NCBI GenBank assembly: GCA_019925105.1
Contig: JAHGAU010000018.1
Coordinates: 496,001-560,000 of the forward strand
DNA: 64,000 bases
DNA from: Niebla homalea
Lineage: Eukaryota > Ascomycota > Lecanoromycetes > Lecanorales > Ramalinaceae
Reading direction: 5' to 3'
Below are positions 1-10,559 of this stretch, one piece after another. The position numbers were made by a program, and so were the translations under genes. How positions within the stretch are numbered: the stretch's first letter is position 1; each line of letters starts with the position of its first letter. The notes beneath the pieces were generated by a model. It searched no databases. It saw only the letters and a program-made list of their open reading frames with translations, and was not told the DNA's origin.

Positions 1-937
1 TTTGATGGATACACTTAAATATAAAAAATGTAAAAAGTTTTAGTATTCGTCACGTAATATTATGTTCCTATTTGGGCATAAAAGCGCATCTAGGCGGATT
101 ATAGCATAGTTTTTTATAATATTAGATATGAAAGTTTCATGATCTGTAAAAAGACTTTAATAAATTAATAATAGAAATTATAAAATCTAATAAAAAACTA
201 TATTTATTTTAATAGCTTAAATTAAACTTAATTGAAAATAATTTATATTTTTTATATATAAAACTTATATTTATTAATATTGACATAAAAATTAATTATT
301 TAGAATTTTTTTTTATTTCTTTTAAATATAAATTTTAGATTTTTTTAAAAGTTATATTAGAAATTAAATTATTATTGATATATATTTAAATGTTATTTAA
401 ATATTTGAAAGAAATATTATTAATATAGTACTATTAAATTGTAATACTATTAATAGAGTTAAAAGATATTATTTTATATATATAAGTTTTTGTAGTAATA
501 ATAAAAATTATTGAAACTTTATTTCTAAATTTTATAAATAAAAAGTTAAAAGTTATAACAATATTAATTTTTATAAAATATTTGATATTAATAAATTTAA
601 TAAAAGTTTCTTTAATTGAAAATAATAAATATTAATTTTTTTAAATCAATATATTAAATTTATAATAATTAATATAAAAATGTAAATCTTTATCTTTTTT
701 AAATATAAATAAAATAAGTGATATATAAAAAAAACTTAATCAAAAATAATATAATTTTGGTTAAATTTTTTCTTGAGTATTTTTTATATATTTAGAGTTT
801 AGTTAATAATAAAAAATATATATAGTTTTTCAACTTTAAAATGATTAATAAATTTAATTTTATAATTAATATTTTAATATAATAAAAGTTCAATTATTTT
901 CTTTTAATTAAATCTATTTAAAAATTATAATAATTTA

Positions 938-1430
938 CTGGCGATAGCGGGGCGGTTTCAAGATGGGACGGTTCCGGGACGGGATTGATAAACTTATATC
1001 CCGTCCCGCCAAGATCCCGTCCCAAACTGTCCTATAACACGAAATGCTAAGAAACCGATAACGGATTAAATAAGAGAATCTTTAGTTAAAACTGGTATAA
1101 TTGGGCCAGAAATAACGTATAAAATTTGGATTAGCACAAAGATAAACATAAACGTATTCCTATCTTTTTATCGATAACCGGAATAATAATAATCCGGTTA
1201 TCGATAACGGATACGAAATTGTTTATAGTAATCTTTGTATTAATCCAAATTTTATACCTTATTTTTGGCCCATTTAAACTATATGTATTTGCCACCGGTT
1301 TCTTGGCATTTCCTATAGGAAACCGTCCGGGACGGGACGGTTTCCGGGATGGGAACTACCCCTAGCCGGGATGGTACGGGATAAGAACTACCCCCTCAAA
1401 ATCCCTCCCGTCCCGTCCCGGTGTAGGCAG
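938..1430. mobile_element. GC-rich foldback/MITE-like element, copy 1
   Basis: A 493-bp GC-rich block in AT-rich DNA. It is a long imperfect inverted repeat centred near 1187: TTATCGATAACCGG at 1168-1181 is mirrored by CCGGTTATCGATAA at 1194-1207. The outer arms are rich in GGGACGG / CCGTCCC. It is flanked by a direct repeat TATAATAATTTA (926-937 and 1431-1442). The related AT-rich repeat at about 14601-14612 has this 12-mer once with no insertion, which acts as an empty site. Ends are CTGGCGAT...GTAGGCAG. There is no coding capacity, so it would have to be mobilised in trans. The superfamily is not certain. The element at 31129-31552 shares the ATCGATAACCGGAATAA core and the CCAAGATCCCG motif. 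Confidence 0.75.
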
Positions 1431-1440
1431 TATAATAATT

Positions 1441-1649
1441 TAACAAAAATTAATTTAACAAAATAAAAATTAATTTAACAAAATAAAAATTAATTTAACA
1501 AAATAAAAATTAATTTAACAAAATAAAAATTAATTTAACAAAAATTAATTTAACAAAAATTAATTTAACAAAAATTAATTTAACAAAAATTAATTTAACA
1601 AAAATTAATTTAACAAAAATTAATTTAACAAAAATTAATTTAATAAAAA
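1441..1649. repeat. Tandem repeat, 15-bp and 20-bp units
   Basis: An array of AAAAATTAATTTAAC (15 bp) mixed with a 20-bp variant carrying an extra AAAAT (four consecutive copies near the left end). It starts directly at the right-hand target duplication of the foldback element, whose last bases (TAATTTA) match the repeat unit. Confidence 0.85.
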
Positions 1650-2998
1650 TTTAATTTTAATTTTTGAACATTTTGTTTGAATTTATTAATTTAATTGTTT
1701 AATTATATTATGCATATCAAAAACATAATTTTTTTTAATTTTTAATAGATATTGAAAATAAAATAACTTTAATTCAAAAAATATTAAAGGGTTTTTTAAT
1801 TTTTTCTATATTTCTTAATTCTTTTAAACCGTTTTTTATAACGATAAAATTTTAATATAAAGTAGGATTTAATTTTTATTTTTTTAAACTTTAAGTCGTC
1901 TTTTTCGATTAAAGGGGTAAAAATTATCGGGTCAAAATAATAAAAGCTTTAAATCGGCATTGATTTTGGGGTAATAAATAATACTTCAATATTAATAATT
2001 ATTAATATTAAAAATGTTTTTCAGTCGACAAAAATTATGGGTCGGGTTAAAAAGAAAAAAACAAAAACCGATAACTTACTTAAATAACTTATAAAGACCA
2101 ACAAATCGTTTATTATTTACGTTAATTCAAAACTTATAAAGAGAAAACTTTCCAAAAATAATTTCATAGAAGCTTAAATTAATAAATAATAAATAAGCTA
2201 TTTATTAAATATTTAAAGTTATTTTTATTATTAAATAAATAGTTTCGGTAATGATATATATTATATTATTTCCTAAATTATTCATTATTTTCCATTTTAT
2301 AAGTATTATATTAATTTAAAAAAGATTATTTGAAGAATATTTAAGCTTAATATTAATAAAAATATAACCTATAACTCATGTATTAATAAGTACTTAATAA
2401 ATTTAATTTGTTTTTATTTATAAATAATGTATAAAATATAATAAATACTTTTTTTATAAATTAATTATTAATAACTTTTTTTATTTATATTATAATAATA
2501 AAGTTAATAAAAATAAGTTTTAATAGTTATATATAATATATTAATATAAAAACATTTTTAATATAAAAGTCAATAAGAATACTAAATTTATATAAATAGG
2601 TTTTTTTTTAATTTTATATAATATTAATTATTTTAAAATCAAATTTTTATATAATTTTTATATAATTTTATAATTTTAATATTCTTTATAAATAAAGCGA
2701 TTTAATTATTTATTTTATAAAACAGGTTTTTATGATAATAGTATATTTATTTATATTATTTATTGATATTATTTATTTATATTATTCTTAATTTTAATTT
2801 TTATAATTTATTACTTTGCATCTATAATCGATAATATTATTAATAATTTTATTAATAAAATACTTTTTTATAATAAAATAGATTATATCATTAAATATAA
2901 AACTTATACGTAAATAATAATTTTCTTTAATATCAAAAGTAATATATTAATAAACATGGATTTTTAATTATTATTTCAGAATGCAAGAATATTAATAT

Positions 2999-5263
2999 TG
3001 ATTGATTAATTAATTGATTTATACTACGGATCTAGCTAAATTAATTCCGGCGTTCCTTATAATCGGTTATTTAACCTTATTAATAACCGCAAAAACCTGA
3101 TATCTGTAACGTTAAAAATAAAAACCGGTATTTACCTAGCCTCTACCCTTATTTTAAGGGTTAAGAGCATCTATAGCCGTCTAAAGAATAACAGTTTATT
3201 TATACGTTTTTTTTTAAGAATCCTATAATATTATAACCGAAACCTTATAAGGGTTACCTTTAAACTTATTACTCTTTTATTACCTTATAAGTCCGTTCTG
3301 TATTAAGATTTCTGATTATACCTTTAAATGCTTTTATTAATACATATATTATTATCTTTTTACTTATATAACTTTATTAATTGACGTAATATTGCCTTTT
3401 ACGCTATTCCGGTATTTACGGCCTTAAATCTTTATTAAGTATAATCTTTCCGCTTTTACTTTTTACCTTTAAATTAACGGCGAGGTTTCTTGGTTAAATC
3501 TTTAATTATTTTAATTATTTTATTTCTTAAGTTAAATTATAATAATAGACCTATAATTATTATAAACTTAATAACTGCTTTAATGCCTTTTTTAATAATA
3601 AATATTTAACGGTAATCGTTAATCTTTATTTTCTTAATTAATCCCGATTTTAACTTTATAAATAACCGATAAAAAATAAATACGTATATAACGTCTTACT
3701 TCCTTTATTTATACTTATAGTTAACGTCCGTTTAAACGCCGGCGTTTATAGTAAAAAAGAAGTATATTAAACTATTTTTATCCGTCCGAAGTTAAATCGT
3801 TAACGCGTTATCGCCTTTCCTTATAATCCCGTAACGGCGTAAATATTTATCCATAACCGCGTCGTTATTTAGAGTTAAGTACCGCCGCTTTTAAGGGATT
3901 AATCCCCTATATTTACGCTAGCGTTCAGATTACTGCGTCGTAGTTTATAAAGCGATTACCATAGACTTTATTTTCGTAACCCTCTTTACCTCCGTCTTTC
4001 TTATATCCGGGGAAAGGATATATATATTTAAATTAAATTTTAAATTAACTTCTTAAATATAACTTAAGTTAACTTCCTTTTTAGTTTATTTTAGCTTTAC
4101 TTTAATAAGGGGGATAAACGTTTCCTTTTTACTCCTTCTTAACCGGGGCTTCTTATAGTTTTAGCGGATCCGCTCATTCCTTATTACCGTAATTAGGTAC
4201 GTATTTTTCTTAAGTCTTATTTAAGCGATTACCTAGTTGAAGGCTAGCTTTATCGGTAATATAAAGACCTCAGACTTTAGTACTGGGACGGAAGTCGTTT
4301 TATAAGCGTTATTAATTACTCTTAAGTACCGGTTTTAAACCTTCTATAACTATTAAATAGGTTCCTTTTTATATTTTAAGGTACTTTTAAGTATATATTG
4401 AATAGCCGTTATATACGTTATAGCCAGCTTTATTATTACCTAATATACGGTTTTAGCCTTTTATAAAGTAGCTTTTTACGTCGATACTATTAAGTACATA
4501 AAGTTTACTTCTTATAATATTATTTTCTTTTAAACTTGTTTTATAAAATCCTTTTAATCAAGCTTTTTATTAACTTAAAGATTAAGGACCTTAATATTAA
4601 TGTCCGGCTTAACCGCGATTCTACTTAGGTTTATCGTAATTATTATATCGTATAAATTTTAAGCTTTTCGTTATATAAATGAATTCATACTTTCACGGTA
4701 CGAATTATACCTTATACGTTTTCATTTACCGTAAATATACTTTATAAGTTTATTTTAGCTTTAAATAATTTATTTAAATAAACGTATTATAAATTAAAAA
4801 GTGGATATTATTAATAAAGCCTTTAACTTAAACTTTCTACTTTAATTTAGTTAAGTTTTTGATTAACGGATCGTTAAAAAATAAGAATAAAACCGGGGAA
4901 ATAAACGATCTTTAGGGAATACCCGGTATAACAGGCTTTATCGGACTTATTCTTTATCCTAAGTTAATTAATATTATTTAGTTACTTAAAAGGCTTTTTA
5001 TTTATTTTATAAGGAAGGGTAAAAAATTTTTCTTATATAAGTTATTTAGTAACCTTAAATAATTTACTTTATCCAAAGCTTTTATAATATTTAAGGAAAG
5101 GAGATTTATAATGTACTTCTTTCTATAGCTTTATACCGTATATACGCCATCGATTAAACCTTTTAAGGCTATTTCTATTAATTGTCCCCTCCTCGCCCCC
5201 ATCTATTGGTCAAAGAGGAATCTATGTTCTTCCGTGTAGTTATTAAGGATCTTCACGGTTAAT
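2999..5263 (-). mobile_element. Tad1-like LINE, copy A, 5'-truncated and RIP-mutated
   Basis: Minus-strand non-LTR retrotransposon 3' half. The 3' end, on the left, carries a short AATC-type tail and then the same terminal block as the LINE at 14685. An 11-bp direct repeat AATATTAATAT flanks it (2988-2998, 5264-5274). This fits target-primed insertion, although the bases are very AT-rich. Translation of the minus strand gives a reverse transcriptase order: KALDKVNYLRLLNNL near 5080, GIP followed by a stop (GIPQGSP box) near 4910, and GFINNIH near 4801-4821, where the expected FVDD catalytic box has been converted to FINN. The endonuclease half is absent. Many stops are CAA/CAG/TGG to TAA/TAG changes. 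Confidence 0.85.
4800..5160 (-). pseudogene. LINE reverse transcriptase remnant (copy A)
   Basis: Degenerate Tad1-clade reverse transcriptase core. Fingers/palm blocks run in the correct order on the minus strand: a DKVNYLRLLNN helix, an INLG-stop-RISPI segment, GIP-stop plus SFISPVLFLFFND, then FINNI in place of FVDDI. Both catalytic Asp codons read AAT, which is exactly the G-to-A outcome of RIP. The frame contains several stops and cannot encode an active enzyme. The RNase H region expected downstream lies around 3000-4700 but is too degraded to delimit. Confidence 0.8.
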
Positions 5264-5274
5264 AATATTAATAT

Positions 5275-6186
5275 AATTAACTTAATTATTATAATACTTA
5301 TTATAATATATATAAAGTTTTATTTTAAAATTTTAATTTATTTTTTATTTATTTATTTATTTATTAGTTTCCGGGTAATAAGCTATTAAATATATAATTT
5401 TAATATTAAGTTATTCATATAAATATTTTTCTAAAGTAAATATAAATTAAATTCTTTTATTTAAAATAATTAATAAAAAAAGTTTTTATATTTATATGTT
5501 TCGTAAAAGAATATTTTAATTAATATTTTTATAAAAATATTTTTATTTTTATTTAAAATTGAATAATAAAATTAATATTTAATTAATTAATAATAAATCG
5601 TAAATATAGTATTATAATTCCGAAACTTTAATAAATTATTGATAAAATTTATAAAAAAGGGTTTTTATTATTAATTTAATATTAAAAATAAGTATAATAA
5701 ATTATTATTAAGATTCTATAAAACTTTGATTTATTTATATATTTAATTATTTTTAATATATTTTTTAATAATAATATCTAATTATAAGATATATTAAAAT
5801 TAATAAATAAATATTATAATTTAATATATATTTTAAAATAAATTAATAATAATTAAATATAAATATCTCAAAAACCTTTAATAACAAAATTAATTAATAT
5901 ATAAATACGATTATAATTAAATAGAATATCATTTTTAATACTATATTTATATAAATGATTATTATTAATAACCTTTTCGTAAATGTAAATATATTTTTTA
6001 TTTTTAATATTAATCTATCAAATTTATATAAATGAATTTTTTAAAATAATACTATTAATTTATAAATTTTAATTAATTAAATACAATTTAATTTTATGAA
6101 TTTTATTAAGAATGAAGAATATTTAATATAGATTTTTTTTTCGATTATCATTTAATAAAATTAATATTAAATTAATTATTTAAATT
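5275..6186. other. AT-rich intergenic sequence, nothing recognised
   Basis: Very AT-rich, no open frame of note, no clear repeat boundary. It includes a TTTA microsatellite-like stretch near 5340-5370. Confidence 0.5.
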
Positions 6187-6191
6187 AAAAC

Positions 6192-6384
6192 TATTACGAG
6201 CAAAATGCGTTATACATATGAGTAAGTGGGATATGGGTATAAAGTATATAATGGGTAAATATTTAACTATATAAATACTAAGATATCTCAGTACGCGCCA
6301 AGTTTACTAAGCTTTATTAGGCTAAATCCTGTTAATAAGTTAATAAAAAGTCCCCTATAATAAATTATAACTATAACCATAATA
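6192..6384 (-). repeat. LTR (left) of the short gag-only element
   Basis: 193 bp, paired with 8254-8446. It contains the GCGCCAAG core near 6294-6302, shared in reverse complement with several other LTRs of this window. Confidence 0.8.
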
Positions 6385-7471
6385 CTATCCCTATAAAAAC
6401 AATAAAAAACCGACGTTTTTATCGCGATTGTAATTATTATAAAACGTTATAGTTATTAATAATTTCAGTAATAGCGGTAACTTTAGTGAAACTCCGAGTA
6501 TATATTACTTAATAATCGGATATATAATTATTAAAAAACAAAAATAGTTAAGATATATATACGGAAGAAGTTAAAAAAGCCGGATAAAAAGGGACCGGAC
6601 CGGGAAGTAATTATGGATTTTTCGATCGGAATCGGGTTAAATTGCTTAAAAAAACGTATTATTGAGGATTTGCTAAAGGTATATATAACCGGTTTAAATA
6701 TAATTTATTTTTTATTTATCTTTTAAGAACTTATAAGCTCGTTAATAATAGCCGGCCTTATTAATAATATCATAACCGTTATAATAAGTACCGGTATCGC
6801 TAAAATTAGCTTTAATTCATTTAGGGACGTCATTATTAAGGATGTAAAGGAACGGACCCGGATCGTTTACGTTAAGTTCCGTAAAATAAATATTTATAAT
6901 TAATTTAAATAAAAGCTTTTAATCTAAGTAAAAATGACCTTAATATTTACGGTCATTCTTACGGTAGTTATTATAATTATAAATAAAGCGGCTATTATTA
7001 CCTTACTTATCGCAATTAAATTATTAAAAAATAAAAAAATATTAAAATGTTAAAACCCGGAAATACGGAGAATTCGACGCTATCAATTAAAAGGAATAAA
7101 TAAACGACTTACTATAATAACGGTATTACTTAAATTATACTATTTAACGAATTTATACTTAAGATATAAAGAGATTTATATCGGTACCCGGGAATAAAAA
7201 AGTAAATTAAAGTAGAGGCTTAAATTTAATAAAGGCTAATTAAAGTCCTTCGTATTAAGTATAATTAAGATATTTAGTTAAAGCTATAACTTTACCGATA
7301 AATATAATAGTTGGTTTTTACTTTGCGGTATTACGACGGGTATATTTAAATTCAATTAAGTTAATCTAAAAGCTTAATTCCGAACTAAGATTTAAATACG
7401 TCGTAAAAGGGAATTATTAACTACGGATATATAAAGTTTTTACCGCGAATATTGCTAAATTTAAACGTCTA

Positions 7472-7852
7472 TTAATTATAAACCTTATTTAATTTAGTAA
7501 AGTTTATAAAGTAAAGGATAATATAATCTTTAATAAGCTTATTGCTTTTAACGTTACCGATAGTCTTAAGCATATTAATAAATACGTAAACGTTATTAAT
7601 ACCGTCGAAATAATTTAGTTCTTTAACGCGGAAGCGCTCTTTTTCTAAGGCAATTATTAAAGATATAAATATAAATATAGGTGTTAAAATATCCTTTTCT
7701 TTCCCTTTATTAATTAATCTTCTATTATTCTTATTTTTAAATAGCCCGACTAATTGTTTAAAACGTCTATACCGTCCGGAAGGTAATATTAAGCTACACT
7801 CAAAAATAGCGACCTTATTAATAAAAGTCCAACTTATCGATTTAAGATTCAA
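7472..7852 (-). pseudogene. Gag-like protein remnant
   Basis: An open stretch of about 126 codons without a reliable ATG. It reads RFRVKELNYFDG, then NNVYVFINMLKTIGNVKSN. This resembles the segment found in Gag-like proteins of fungal LTR elements, where an E-E/D-I/L-G-Y-F-D block is followed by an x-YVFIDRLK helix. The frame on both sides carries RIP-type stops. It lies inside the minus-sense LTR element at 6192-8446 and fits its orientation. Family assignment is from memory of the motif layout, not from a search. Confidence 0.55.
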
Positions 7853-8253
7853 GATATTTTTTATTATTACCGTATAATTTTTAGGTATTTAAATAAGTAT
7901 CGTTATAATATTGTTATTCGACGTTATAATTAAAGCTAAATTCATATTATTATTACTATTTAAAGGCTATTATTACTTCTTAAATCTTTAAAAAGCCTTT
8001 AAAGCCTTTAAAGCCGATGGTTTTTTAACTGTTTATATTTTTAATTAAGTAACGTAACGGTCGTTGAACATAAAAGGATAAAACAATTAAACGTCAAAAT
8101 ATTTAATAAAGGGATCGACGGATTAAGTATTAAAAAAGTACGTTTAACGCAATATATTAAGAGTTATAACGTTATTACCATAGATTATTGGGTAAAAGAG
8201 GTTATACTTAAACTAAAAGTACGTCTAAATAATTAGTACCGTTACTATTATTC

Positions 8254-8446
8254 TGTTATGAACAAAATGCGTAATATATATAAGTAAATAGAATATAAGT
8301 ATAAAGTATATAATAAGTGGATATTTAGCTATATAAACGCTAAAATATCTGAGTACGCGTTAAACCTATTAAACTTTATCAGGCTAGATCCCGTTAATAA
8401 GCTAATAAGGAGTTCTTTATAATGGATTATGGTTATAACCGTAATA
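8254..8446 (-). repeat. LTR (right) of the short gag-only element
   Basis: 193 bp, same length as the left copy. It starts TGTTATGAAC and ends CCGTAATA, where a terminal CA has probably become TA. Confidence 0.8.
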
Positions 8447-9199
8447 AAGATATTTATTTTTTAAATTTTTTTAATAATTATTTAAATAATTTTGAAATTT
8501 TAATTTATAAAAATTTTATTTAAACTATTTATATTAAAATTTATTTTTTAAATTTAAAAATTATTAATAATAATGAAAATTTATTTATTATAAATTTTAT
8601 AATTATATTTAATAAAATAAAAGTTTTTATTATAAAAAATTAATAAAATAAAAAACGTTATCATTTTTATCTCTTAATATAAAAGAATAAAAGAAAACTC
8701 CTTACTAAATCCCCGAATAAAAAGGAGGGGTTACGTGATCTTATTAAGAATATTAAAAAATCTCGAATTCTTAAAAATAAAATCTATAATAAATATATTT
8801 ACCGAATTACCCTTTTTTTAATAATATTATAGTAAAAGGTTTAAAGGTAATACCGTCGTAATAAATAATTTAAATTTCTGATAAAACCAAATAGTAATTA
8901 ATGGTGCTTTTATTAAAAGGGTAGTTTATATAGCCTTTTTATGACGTTTTTGAGCTGTAGACCAGCCGGGGCCTACCCGGAATAACCCTATCCGGGGGGG
9001 TGAAGGCCGGTTTATTGACATTTTGATACGTTTACCCTCACCTTCATTTACTTCACCTACCTTACCTACCTTACCTACTTTACCTACCTCATTTACCTCA
9101 GCAAGCCCTTCAGCAAGAGGTAACGCGCAATGCCTATATGCCCCCGCCGCAATAGGCCCAAAAACACCGTGATATAGGTGGGGAATCTAAGAGCCGGGC

Positions 9200-9370
9200 A
9201 AGGCCCTTTACTTACACCCTTACTTGCACCCTCTCAGCGAATGCACCCTTTCAGCAAATGCACCCTCTTAGCGAATGCACCCTTTAAGCGAATACACCCT
9301 CTTAGCAAATGCACCCTTTTAATAAATGCACCCTCTTAGTAAATATACCCTCTCAATAAGCCCTTTAGAG
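9200..9370. repeat. Degenerate short tandem repeat (AGCGAATGCACCCTCTT-type)
   Basis: A run of about 17-bp units of the type GCACCCTCTTAGCGAAT / GCACCCTTTCAGCAAAT. It lies between the R1 body and the main minisatellite and is probably its diverged edge. Confidence 0.7.
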
Positions 9371-9439
9371 AGTAATAGACTATACCCAAAAGGGAAAGAG
9401 TATATGACGCCGATTTACCCCGGAGATTACGCTAAATGA

Positions 9440-10105
9440 AAGATCTACCCTTCAGTAAAACCTTTGCTTACCCTTCAGCAAGCCCTTTCCTCACCCTTTT
9501 GCTCACCCTTTGCTCACCCTTTGCTCACCCTTCAGCAAGCCCTTTGCTCACCCTTCAGCAAGCCCTTTGCTCACCCTTTGCTCACCCTTTGCTCACCCTT
9601 TGCTCACCCTTTGCTCACCCTTTGCTCACCCTTTGCTCACCCTTTGCTCACCCTTTGCTCACCCTTTCCTCACCCTTTTGCTCACCCTTTGCTCACCCTT
9701 TGCTCACCCTTCAGCAAGCCCTTTGCTCACCCTTCAGCAAGCCCTTTGCTCACCCTTCAGCAAGCCCTTTGCTCACCCTTCAGCAAGCCCTTTGCTCACC
9801 CTTCAGCAAGCCCTTTGCTCACCCTTTGCTCACCCTTCAGTAAACCCTTTGCTCACCCTTCAGCAAGCCCTTTACTCACCTTTTGCTCACCCTTTGCTCA
9901 CCCTTTGCTCACCCTTCAGCAAGCCCTTTGCTCACCCTTCAGCAAGCCCTTTGCTCACCCTTCAGTAAGCCCTTTGCTCACCCTTTGTTCACGCTTTGCT
10001 CACCCTTCAGCAAGCTCTTTGCTCACCCTTCAGCAAACCCTTTGCTCACCCTTCAGTAAGCCCTTTGCTTACCTTTCAGCAAGCCCTTTACTTACCTTTC
10101 AGCCC
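9440..10105. repeat. GC-rich minisatellite of 11-bp and 23-bp units
   Basis: About 660 bp built from CTCACCCTTTG (11 bp) and CTCACCCTTCAGCAAGCCCTTTG (23 bp; 10 + 13 bp mosaic) in irregular order. Neither unit length is a multiple of three and neither unit creates stops on this strand, so all three forward frames stay open and cycle through one another. I read these as repeat artefacts, not proteins. Mutations are few, mostly C to T, in contrast to the surroundings. Confidence 0.9.
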
Positions 10106-10329
10106 TGAATTTAAACCCTTTATATTAAAAATCTCAGTTTTCGTTACGGCGAAAAAGGCCGGAACTTATATTAAAATAAAATATTAATATTAATATAATT
10201 TAAAAAATTAATCTCAAAAACTATTATATATATATAATCGAAATACTTTAATATAAAAATAATTATAATCATTTTTTTTAATTTATTAAAAATTTAAAGT
10301 TTTTCTATATTAATCAATATAAAAACTTT

Positions 10330-10559
10330 TTAATTTATAAAAAAACTTTAATAAATTAACAATAGATTCTGTAAGATTCAATATATTAATAATGAATTTG
10401 TTAAAATTTAATAAAAGATTATATTTCTTTTAATATTTTAAATTAAATTAAATTAAAAACAGTTTATATTTTTTAAAAAATATTTTAATATTTTTAATTG
10501 AATTAATAATATTATAAAACATATCTTCTTATTTATAAAATTTATATTTATTAATATTA
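10330..10559. repeat. Ancient AT-rich repeat, copy 2, first segment
   Basis: Blocks such as ACTTTAATAAATTAA and TTATATTTATTAATATT align with about 160-290. It is separated from the next segment (13984 onward) by a LINE. The match is short and AT-rich, so this segment is less certain than the others. Confidence 0.4.

Larger units (their letters stand above)
150..2530. repeat. Ancient AT-rich repeat, copy 1 (interrupted by foldback element and tandem array)
   Basis: Two stretches here, about 275-937 and 1735-2520, align by eye with about 13985-14612 and 20510-21280 over several hundred bases. They share ordered blocks with many transitions and small indels. A weaker match links about 160-290 with 10340-10560. 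The second copy is split by two LINE insertions, whereas this copy is split by the foldback element at 938-1430 and the tandem array at 1441-1649. No protein could be recognised, so the repeat class is unknown; it may be the non-coding part of an old transposon or a segmental duplication. Confidence 0.6.
6192..8446 (-). mobile_element. Short gag-only LTR retrotransposon (RIP-mutated)
   Basis: Two 193-bp LTRs (6192-6384 and 8254-8446) differ mainly by transitions. The right copy keeps TGTTATGAACAAAATGCG; the left reads TATTACGAGCAAAATGCG. The internal region is only 1869 bp. Sense is minus: next to the right LTR the reverse complement reads TAATAGTAACGG, a plausible RIP form of a TGGTAG-type primer-binding site. 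A minus-strand Gag-like frame covers 7472-7852. Candidate 5-bp flanks AAAAC (left) and AAGAT (right) differ by two transitions, compatible with mutated target duplications. There are no protease, RT or integrase domains, so it depended on other elements. Confidence 0.8.
8690..10110 (+). repeat. Repeat family R1, copy 1 (with minisatellite)
   Basis: Aligns with 51225-51281 plus 57098-57660 and with 59385-60300. Shared landmarks are an ACGTGA block near 8732, a GACGTTTTTG / GCGACGTTTTTGG block near 8943, CCCGGAATAACCC near 8976 followed by a GGGGG run, and a CACCTACC-rich stretch near 9050. A GCCCAAAAACACCGTGATATAG module near 9160 precedes AGAGCCGGGCAAGGCCC. The left 250 bp is AT-shifted relative to copy 2; the right end becomes a minisatellite. 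No coding capacity or terminal structure identifies the class. Confidence 0.75.

Noticed and set aside
9000..10110. Telomeric repeat or CRISPR array
   Set aside because: No TTAGGG-type units and no spacer structure; the array is an irregular minisatellite.
9436..10187. Four overlapping forward open frames of 63-214 codons
   Set aside because: They are the three rotating frames of the 11/23-bp minisatellite; no start context, no alternative composition signal.
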